Shown here: piece by piece, positions 16,685 to 22,500 of the stretch
How positions within the stretch are numbered: the stretch's first letter is position 1
Layout of the letters: each line of letters starts with the position of its first letter
NCBI GenBank assembly: GCA_963575745.1
Contig: CAUYUJ010004984.1
Span: forward strand, 30,001 to 52,500
Direction: 5' to 3'
Length of the DNA: 22,500 bases
Source of the DNA: Prorocentrum cordatum
Lineage: Eukaryota; Sar; Dinophyceae; Prorocentrales; Prorocentraceae
Program-made: the position numbers and the translations under genes
Notes under the pieces: model-generated
The model's input: the letters and a program-made list of their open reading frames with translations, nothing else
Told to the model about the DNA's origin: nothing
Database searches by the model: none

Positions 16685-16737
16685 AGGGCATGTGTGAAGC
16701 CTCCTGGGCGCCTCTTGGGCGTCTTGGGGCCTCTCCG

Positions 16738-17981
16738 AGGTGGTGGTGGTGGTGGTGGGCTCTGGTGGTGGTAGTGGTTGCGGTGCTGGTGGTGGTGGTT
16801 GTTGCGATGGTGGTGGTGGCGGTGGTGGTGTGGTGGTTGGTGGTGGTGGTGGTGGCGGTTGTTGTGGTGGTGGGTTAAGGTGATGGTTGTGGTGGTGTAG
16901 GTGGTGGTGTGGTGGTTTGTTGTGGTGGTTTGTTGTGGTGGTAGTGATTGTGGTGGTTGTGGGTTGTGGTGGTGGTGGCGGTGGTGGTGGTGGTAGTGGC
17001 GGTTTGCTGTGGTGGTGGTGGTTGTGGTGGTGGGTGATGGTGGTGGTGGTGCTGGTGGTGTGGTGGTGGTGGTGGGTTGTGGAGGTGGTGCTGGTGGCAG
17101 TGGTGGTGGTTGAGGCGGTGGTGGTGTGGTGGTTTGTTGTGGTGGTGGTGGTTGTGGTGGTGGTGGTGGTTTGGTGGTGATGTGGTGGTGGTTTGTGGTG
17201 GTGGTGGTGGTGGTGGGTTGTGGTGGTGGTGGTGGCTGTGGAGGTGGAGTTGGTGCTGGTGGTGCTGGTGGTGGAAGGGTGGTTGTGGTGTAGTGGTTTG
17301 TGGTGGTGGTGGTGGGCTGTGCTGCTGGTAGTGGTGGTGGTGGTGGTGGTGGTGGTTGTGGGGGTGGTGGTGGTGGTGTGGTAGATTGTGGTGGTGGTGG
17401 TGGTTGTGGTGTTAGTGGTGGTTTGGGTTGTTGTGGTGGTGGTGGTGAGTTGTTGTGGTTGTGGTGGTGGTGGTTGCTGTGGTGGTGGTGGTTGTGGTGG
17501 TGGTGGTGGTGGGTTGAGGTGGTGGTGGTAATAGTAGTGGTGGTGGTGGTGGCGTGGTGGTTTGTGGTGGTGTCGGTGGTGGTGGACTGTGGTGTTGGTG
17601 GTGGTGGTGGTGCTGCTGGTAGTGGTTGTGGTGGTGGTGGGTGTTGGGTGGTGGGTGGTGGGTGGTGGGTGGAGGGTGGTGGTGGTGGTGGTGTGGTGGT
17701 TTGTGGTGGTGGTTGGTTGTAGTGATGTGGTGGTGGCGGTGGTGGTGATGGCGGTGGTAATGGTGTTGTGGTTTGTGGTGGTAGTGGTGGTGGTTGTGGT
17801 GTGGTGGTGGTTTGTGGTGGTGCTGTTTTTTTGGTGGCGTTCTTGGTGTTGGTTGTGTAGGTGTTTGTTGTGATAATGGTGGGTTGTTGTGGTTGTGGTG
17901 GTGGTGGTGGTGGCGGTGGTGGTGGTTGCGGTGGTGGTGGTGGTGTGGTGGTTAGTGGTGGTGGTGGTGGTGGTGTGGGTT
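16738..17981. repeat. (GGT)n microsatellite, 1.24 kb
   Basis: Nearly pure GGT/GTT/GGC trinucleotides with phase changes, continuous for about 1,240 bp. The open + frames are poly-Val, poly-Trp or poly-Gly and are not proteins. Strand asymmetry is extreme: the + strand has almost no C or A, so it could form G-quadruplexes and the complement is a CCA/ACC tract. Confidence 0.95.
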
Positions 17982-17991
17982 TCGGCTCTGG

Positions 17992-18056
17992 CTTTGGGTC
18001 AGAGTTCTAATGGATGCCTCTTGAGGTCTCGTCAGATGGGTCTCGGGGGCGTCTGA
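17992..18056. repeat. Right 65-bp direct repeat flanking the GGT array
   Basis: Starts CTTTGGGTCAGAG and ends TCGGGGGCGTCTGA. Same orientation as the left copy, 1,372 bp further on. Confidence 0.85.
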
Positions 18057-18145
18057 GGTGGACCTTCCCATGGGCCTCTCGGTGACTTTTGGGGGGCGAG
18101 GGCTTGATGTGGCGATTTGTGTGTGTTCCCTCTGCGGCCTCTGTG

Positions 18146-18350
18146 CCCTCTCTGGTCATGGTCGCTGCGTTCCCGCCGTCGGCGCCGCTGGTCGCCGCCA
18201 GTGCCGGCGCCGGCGCCGGGGGGGGGGAGGTTGGACCCCTCCCTCCCCCCTGGGCCCTCTCTGGTCATCGTCGCTGCATCCCCGCCGTCGGCGCTGCTGG
18301 CGGCCGCCAGCGCCGGCGCCGCGCCGACGCCGGTGGGGGGGCGGGGGTTG
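18146..18350. repeat. Tandem duplication, about 105-bp unit
   Basis: CCTCTCTGGTCATSGTCGCTGC, then CCGCCGTCGGCGCYGCTGG and a GCCGGCGCC-rich end followed by a G run and GGTTGGAC, occur twice (from about 18147 and 18252). Open frames across it are Arg/Ala/Pro low complexity. Confidence 0.75.
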
Positions 18351-18510
18351 GACACCACCCTTGGGAGGGGGGGGGGCTTCGGGAGGGGGAGCAAGGAGGG
18401 AGGGGAGTCCCCCTGGTTCTGATCGACGGCGCCGGGTGTTGGGGGGGCGCTGCCCGGTTTGACACGCGCCCCCGAATGTTCACAAGGCAAGCGCCCGTGA
18501 AACGCGCACG

Positions 18511-18534
18511 CTCTCTCTCTGTCTCTCTTTCTCT

Positions 18535-18566
<32 letters not shown>

Positions 18567-18573
18567 TTTTGTT

Positions 18574-18618
<45 letters not shown>

Positions 18619-18621
18619 CCT
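18511..18621. repeat. (CT)n microsatellite
   Basis: CT repeats with TTTCTC interruptions over about 110 bp. Confidence 0.95.
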
Positions 18622-18649
18622 CATATTTAATTATATATACAACTATAAA

Positions 18650-18652
<3 letters not shown>

Positions 18653-18683
<31 letters not shown>
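18653..18683. repeat. (TA)n microsatellite
   Basis: TA dinucleotides continuous for about 31 bp after an A/T-rich lead-in. The only strongly AT-rich patch in this part of the window. Confidence 0.95.
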
Positions 18684-18686
<3 letters not shown>

Positions 18687-19154
18687 AGAAGGAAGAAGGG
18701 AGAAAGGGAGAGGGCGGGGCGCGAGAGGGAGGGACGGACGGAAAGAGCGGGAGTTTAGGGTATAGGTTGGAATGGGAGGAAGGGGGTGGTAGGGGGGTGA
18801 GGGGGTGGGGCGGGTGGGAGTGCAAGAGAGGGCTAGGTAGGTGAAGGGGACGTGGGTACGAGGGATCGGGACATTGCAGTGGGGGCGCGCATCAAGAAAT
18901 CATGTGCTTTTCGTCGGGGCGTCCTGGTTTTTTTTGGCTCCGCGAGCTGCGCGGTAACTTCCCGCAGCCGTTGAAGAAACTGCTGCGTTCAGGGTGCTGT
19001 GGGCTTCCCCTCAGGTGCACCTCGCGCGCGGGTTTTCATGGTTGGGTTTCTTGCGAGGGTTTCTTGCGGCCGCGCCCGCATTGTTTGGGGAGGGGATTGG
19101 CGGGTCGGTCGCCGGCACGAGGAGGAATCGGGCGGGCGCCTCTGTTTTGCCGCC
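18684..19154. other. G-rich spacer and sequence upstream of FKBP exon
   Basis: 18684-18850 is GGGAGGG-type purine-rich sequence. 18900-19154 is ordinary GC-rich DNA. It should contain the preceding FKBP exon or its intron, but no clear N-terminal FKBP sequence or AG acceptor directly before the LAVHYTG block can be seen. The frame is open from 18999. Confidence 0.4.
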
Positions 19155-19251
19155 CTCGCCGTGCACTACACGGGCACGCTGAAGGAAGGGGGCGCCAAGT
19201 TCGACTCCTCTGTGGACAAGGGTAGGCCCTTCGTCTTCAAGATCGGCATAG
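19155..19251 (+). CDS. FKBP-type peptidyl-prolyl isomerase, first visible exon
   Basis: The frame reads LAVHYTGTLKEGGAKFDSS and then VDKGRPFVFKIG. This is the first half of the FKBP catalytic domain: the VHYTGTL strand with the active-site Tyr, the FDSS loop with the pocket Phe and Asp, and the PFxFxIG strand. FKBPs catalyse cis-trans isomerisation of Xaa-Pro bonds and bind FK506-type macrolides. Codons are strongly GC-ending, unlike the flanking repeats. The 5' limit is uncertain, since the usual 20-25 residues before VHYTG are not recognisable. The 3' limit is set by joining to 21375, which gives ...KIGIGAVIKGWD... with a GC-AG intron. Could be a live gene or a recent pseudogene. Confidence 0.75.
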
Positions 19252-19293
19252 GCCCAGGGGGGACCACCTGCCCCCATCCCTCCATTCTCCTTG

Positions 19294-19336
19294 CTCCTCC
19301 TCCTCCTCCTCCTCCTCCTCCTCCTCCTCCTCCTCC
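19294..19336. repeat. (CTC)n microsatellite
   Basis: About 14 CTC/CCT triplets inside intron 1. Related shorter CCTCCTCC runs follow both copies of the 290-bp block (about 19941-19978 and 21301-21313). Confidence 0.95.
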
Positions 19337-19457
19337 ATTCCTTTTTCCTTACAACTTCTACCTGTCGCACCCCGAGGGCAGGCCGTGCGTTTCGCATTCG
19401 AATTCCTTACTCTTGATGATTCCGACACTTCAAAATTCGCAACAGGTTCGCAGATGG

Positions 19458-19622
19458 ACGACGGGTGGTTTTCAAAATGTGGCTCTCCTCCCAGCGCCGC
19501 GCACAATTGTTTTAAACTTTGCTGGGGTTTGACGGATTCAGGGCGGTTCCTGTTCGGACTGTGGTTCCCGCCATAGCGCAGCACATATTCGTTTTCAACA
19601 TTTGAAAGAGTTTCACGGACTC
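19458..19622. repeat. 82-bp satellite, first cluster (two units)
   Basis: Two diverged units with the core GGTTTTCAAAATGTGGCTCTC, then CAGCGCCGCGCACA and a TTTGACGGATT-like end. The same unit recurs in five copies at 20112-20520. Preceded by CAACAGGTTCGCAGATGG, which also precedes the second cluster. Confidence 0.8.
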
Positions 19623-19666
19623 CCATGGTGAGCGTACCAGGACAAATGTGTTTTCGAAAGGTTCAC

Positions 19667-19957
19667 GATTATGCGGGTGCCGCAATTATGTTGGTTCGCG
19701 GTGTTGAAATTCCCCAGAGGGCGTTCTGGTACGATTTCGGATCGTCAAGTCACAGCAGTCAGGCTTATCCGTGGCGTTGAAATCCCGAGAACGATGTTTT
19801 GGCATGTTTCAAGGTCTTCAAGGGTGCCTTCCAACGAGGCACTTCCCTAAATGGAAATGAGTCGGTGTAGGGGCTTATGAAGGGGGAGCTTGGCTGGAGG
19901 GTTAATTCAAACATCGTTGATGATTCTTTGGTTTACACTGGTCCTCTTCCTCCTCCT
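19667..19957. repeat. 290-bp block, copy 1
   Basis: From GATTATGCGGGTGC to GGTTTACACTGGTCCTC. Colinear with 21027-21305. Within it a diverged approximately 62-bp unit (GTTCGCGGTGTTGAAAT... and ATCCGTGGCGTTGAAAT...) occurs twice. Confidence 0.8.
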
Positions 19958-20111
19958 CCAGATCCTCCTCCTCCATTATTCTTCCGTGTAGTTAATTATC
20001 CCCATCGCACCCCGAGGTAAGTTTTTAGGGCGTCCCAGGCGTTTCGCTGGAGACGTCCCTTGAATTCATGTCTTTGGAGCTTAAACATTGGCAACAGTTT
20101 CGCAGATGGAG

Positions 20112-20520
20112 GGCGGGTGGTTTTCAACATGTGGCTCTCGCCTCAGCGCCGCGCGCATTCGTTTTAAAAGTTTGCAAGAGTTCGGATTCGGGGGCAGGTG
20201 GTTTTCAAAGTGTGGCTCTCGCCCTAGCGCCGCGCACATTATTTCTGTAACATTTACAAGAGCTTCACGGAGTTAGGGCGGTTCTTTCAATTTGTGGTTC
20301 TCGCCATAGCGCCGCACACAGTCGTTTCGAAAAAAATGCAAGAGCTTCACGGATTGCGGGTGGTTTTCATAGTGCGGCTCTCGCCGCATAGCGGCGCGCA
20401 CATTCGTTTTGTGAAGTTTGCAAGAGTTTCACGGATTGAGGGCGGTTCTTCTTCAACATGTGGCTCTCACCTTAACCCCGCGCACATTCGAGTATACGAT
20501 TTGCAAGAGTTCCACGGATT
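20112..20520. repeat. 82-bp satellite, second cluster (five units)
   Basis: Unit starts at about 20112, 20192, 20276, 20357 and 20439 (period 80-84 bp). Each has GGTTTTCAACATGTGGCTCTC, GCCGCGCACATTCGTTTT and GCAAGAGTTTCACGGATT in order. Open + frames are repeat translations. Confidence 0.9.
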
Positions 20521-20697
20521 CCCATGATCAGCGTACCAGAAGTTTTGGAAGGATTCTGGGTTATGAGCGAGCGAGCCACCATTGCGGACAAATGTCCAGG
20601 CCGACCTAGGACTTGGTGGGGAGGCCGTGGCCTCCAGAAACGTAATCGATGAGCTACACGCAATCATGCAAATGAGCAGCGAGACAATCAAACAGTT

Positions 20698-21010
20698 ATG
20701 ACGGACGCGGGGGAGGAGGGGGGGGAGGAAGTTCTCGATGTGGAAGTCGGCGTTCTGTCGTTACGTGGTGTGTATGTATTGCCGTTCGAATGTCGACCAA
20801 ATGGAGATGTTTTGAGCCGTGCGGATCCAAGTAATATCGTTCGGCTGGCCTGTTGTAGTCGGCGTCGCCGTTGGATGTTGGTCATGGCTGCTTTGTTGGA
20901 GGAATTTGACGATGTCGTCTTCCCATTGCTTGCGCTGTCTGCCGTGCTGTCGCTGTCCGCGTTGGCGTGGATTCTCTGCCAGTTGCCAGTGGAGTGTGCG
21001 CCACGTCCAT
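20698..21010 (-). pseudogene. Antisense LINE-like C-terminal fragment
   Basis: On the minus strand the open frame reads FRWTWRTLHWQLAENPRQRG and then GRQRKQWEDDIVKFLQQ, ending with TWIRTAQNISIWSTFERQYI. A Gly-Arg-x-x-x-x-Trp-Glu-Asp-Asp-I/V block followed by Trp and A-x-D/N-x-x-x-W is typical of the tail after the reverse-transcriptase domain in many non-LTR retrotransposons. No RT core is present. The fragment lies inside intron 1 between the satellite and the second 290-bp block, and its coding strand is opposite to the host gene. Overlap with the plus ORF is taken as a shadow. Confidence 0.4.
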
Positions 21011-21026
21011 CTGAAGTGATTTTGGA

Positions 21027-21305
21027 TTATGAGGGTGCAACAATTACTCTGGTTCGCGGCGTTGAAGTCCCAGGAAAGGCTTTCTGGCACGATTCAGGAT
21101 CGTCAAGGCGCAGCAATCAGGTTTATCCGTGGCGTCAGAATCCCGATAACAATGTTTTGGCATGATTCAGGGTCCTCAATCGGTTGTCTTCCAACGGGGC
21201 AGCTCCTTCAGTGGAAATGAACCGTTGTAGGGGTCTGTGAAGAGGCAGCTTGGAGGGAGGGTGTATTCCAACATCGTCGATGACTCGTGGGTTTACACTG
21301 GCCCT
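21027..21305. repeat. 290-bp block, copy 2
   Basis: From GATTATGAGGGTGC to GGTTTACACTGGCCCTC, same orientation as copy 1, with many point differences but nearly constant spacing of landmarks. Confidence 0.8.
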
Positions 21306-21374
21306 CCTCCTCCGGCATTCCCTCGTCCGTCCTCTTGCCAGGGCCCCAATATGGGCCTCCTGCCCCGTCGGCAG

Positions 21375-21430
21375 GAGCGGTGATCAAGGGCTGGGACGAG
21401 GGCGTCATGGAGATGTCCCTCGGGGAAAAG
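21375..21430 (+). CDS. FKBP-type peptidyl-prolyl isomerase, second visible exon
   Basis: Encodes (G)AVIKGWDEGVMEMSLGEK, the central FKBP block with the Val-Ile of the pocket floor, the active-site Trp and the GEK turn. The left boundary follows CAG at 21374. The right boundary is after AAG at 21430, where a GC donor joins to 22245 and gives GEK-ATLDIC. Reading on without splicing gives ARLEMCPLEGG, which departs from FKBP after a few residues, so the intron is favoured. Confidence 0.75.
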
Positions 21431-22244
21431 GCCAGGCTGGAAATGTGCCCTTTGGAAGGAGGCTTCGGAAGAAGTGACTCGGAGGAGGTTGGAGGATTTG
21501 GGATGAGGCAGGAAACAGGAGGACGACGACAAGTACGTAAGAGACCAGAATGGCGAGGAGGAGGATGAGGACGGAAGAGGATGAGGAAGAGGAGGAGAAG
21601 GAAGAGGCGATGGACGGGGGGCAGAGCAGGAGAATACGGGGGAGGAGGAGGCGGAGGAAGAGGGCCAGGAGAAATAGAAAGAGTATGAGGAGATGAAGGA
21701 TGACGACAATGATAATGTCGGCGATGATATGTTTTTGTGAGGGTGACGACGATGATGGTCCTCATTCTTCATGGTACAGCGGATGAACAAAACGTTTCTG
21801 TTGCCGAACACCATGTGTAAATGAGTTTGGGTATCGCTGCTGGCTGTGACGATGGCGGTGATAAGCAGTCATGTAATGCTGCCGGCTGTGATGAGGATGT
21901 TGCTGCTGGTGATGATGGCGAGGAGCAGCAGGAGGAGGAATGGAGGAAGAGGAAGGTACGAGGGAGGGGCAGAGCGGGATAAGAATGGGGAGGAGGAGTG
22001 GGAGGAGGAGTGGGAAGCTTATTCCTGAGGAGAAGGGTGACGATAGTTTTTGCGACGATTACGATGAGGATCATCCGCTTTGCTTTTGAGGATCTGCTGA
22101 AGAGCAGTCATGTGATGTTGCTGGTTGTGATGAGGATGTTGATGCTGCTGATGGTGGTGAGGAGGAGGATGAGGAGGAGGAGGAGCTGGTGAACTAGAGG
22201 AGGAGAATGAGGAATTGAAGGAACAGGAGGAGGATGTAGAGCAG
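21431..22244 (+). other. FKBP intron 2 (GC donor), with internal duplication
   Basis: Starts AAAG|GCCAGGCTGG, ends GCAG|GCCACGCTGG, 814 bp. Purine-rich after 21490. A diverged internal repeat of about 75 bp (AGCAGTCATGTAATG... GTGATGAGGATGTTG at about 21866; AGCAGTCATGTGATG... at about 22103) is present. The first 20 intron bases resemble the first 20 bases of the next exon. Confidence 0.65.
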
Positions 22245-22293
22245 GCCACGCTGGACATTTGCTCCGAGTACGCCTACGGCAGCAGGGGCGCCG
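22245..22293 (+). CDS. FKBP-type peptidyl-prolyl isomerase, third visible exon
   Basis: Encodes ATLDICSEYAYGSRGAG, the FKBP block that carries the second active-site Tyr (YAYG) and the 80s loop. It joins in phase to the previous exon. The right end is set at 22293 before GT (22294), but FKBP should go on with a Gly-Val-Ile-Pro-Pro-like loop. The unspliced continuation VLGSKTRKRRR is purine-repeat translation, so an intron or a damaged end is needed. Confidence 0.7.
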
Positions 22294-22436
22294 GTGTCCT
22301 GGGAAGCAAGACGAGAAAGAGGAGGAGGAGGAGGAGTGTTAGTTATTGGTGGACTGGTGCCAGAGCTGTGAAGGAGGGTGGAGAACGTTTGAGCCCTTCT
22401 ATGTGGACGTCTTCGTTGGTCGAGGGTACATAAAAG

Positions 22437-22500
22437 GAGTCCTGGGCCCCCAACTGTGCCTACTGACGGCAATGCTTACTGGTGCATTGGTTGGAGTGAG
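22437..22500 (+). CDS. Possible fourth FKBP exon, runs off the window
   Basis: After AAAAG at 22436 the sequence GAGTCCTGGGCCCCCAAC would continue the split Gly codon as G-V-L-G-P-Q. This faintly recalls the Gly-Val-Ile-Pro-Pro-Asn loop of FKBP but then departs (LCLLTAMLTGALVGV). A 143-bp intron with GT-AG ends would be implied. The last FKBP strand is not seen, so this is weak. Confidence 0.2.

Larger units (their letters stand above)
19252..21374 (+). other. FKBP intron 1 (GC donor, AG|G acceptor), repeat-filled
   Basis: Starts ATAG|GCCCAGG and ends TCGGCAG|GAGCGG, 2,123 bp. GC 5' splice sites and G after the acceptor AG are common in dinoflagellates. The phase-1 junction restores Ile-Gly-Ala-Val-Ile. 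The intron contains a (CTC)n tract, an 82-bp satellite, a duplicated 290-bp block and an antisense LINE-like fragment. Confidence 0.65.

Noticed and set aside
16887-17873. Several + ORFs of poly-Val, poly-Trp and poly-Gly
   Set aside because: Direct translations of the (GGT)n microsatellite.
18032-18844. Long ORFs on both strands around 18.1-18.8 kb
   Set aside because: Made of a tandem duplication, (CT)n and (TA)n repeats; residues are Arg/Pro/Ser runs and Ile-Tyr runs.
18922-18945. TTTTGGCTC-containing sequence resembling a dinoflagellate spliced-leader relic
   Set aside because: Only about nine bases match the end of the leader and they follow a T run; upstream leader bases do not match.
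1-22500. tRNA, rRNA or snRNA genes
   Set aside because: No cloverleaf, rRNA core or snRNA signature was recognised by eye; a tRNAscan or Rfam search would be needed to exclude them.

Overview
The window looks like dinoflagellate nuclear DNA. The support is indirect: high GC, long microsatellites and satellites, very low gene density, a gene split by introns with GC 5' ends and AG|G 3' ends, and a decayed Ty1/copia-type retroelement whose Gag, protease and integrase match the gag-pol family that is abundant in dinoflagellate genomes. I recognise that family from general knowledge, not from a search, and I cannot name the genus.

Layout. Positions 1-520 hold a GGA-rich tandem repeat and possibly the 3' end of an acidic protein. 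Positions 550-2400 hold degenerate coding sequence, including a Gag-like fragment at 924-1319, a (GA)n tract and a compact double hairpin at 1911-1950. Positions 2427-14308 are one long retroelement relic on the + strand. Its order is Gag with a CCHC zinc knuckle, an unrecognised section, a Tpt1/KptA-type RNA 2'-phosphotransferase domain, an Ala/Pro/Gln-rich linker, a RING-H2 finger, a retropepsin-like protease, a second unrecognised section, a region resembling a cytosine-methyltransferase Rossmann fold, and a DD35E integrase. Many stops and frame changes break it, and no reverse transcriptase or RNase H follows the integrase.

Positions 14310-18900 are gene-poor: short-unit satellites (TATGC, GTGTCCCGTGG, GATCGAT types), a GC-rich block open on both strands, a 1.24-kb (GGT)n array between two 65-bp direct repeats, and CT, TA and G-rich tracts. 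Positions 19155-22293 carry three exons of an FKBP-type peptidyl-prolyl isomerase. Its first intron (2.1 kb) holds an approximately 82-bp satellite, a duplicated 290-bp block and an antisense LINE-like fragment.

The most unusual signal is a 14-nt hairpin, GCGGG-N4-CCCGC and its wobble or compensated variants. At least 21 well-formed copies occur at 3023-12651, all inside the retroelement. Nearly all sit in the phase that encodes Ala-Gly-X-Pro-Ala. It behaves like an in-frame palindromic insertion family spread along one polyprotein. The second is a retroelement that carries both an RNA-repair-type Tpt1 domain and a RING-H2 finger between Gag and protease.
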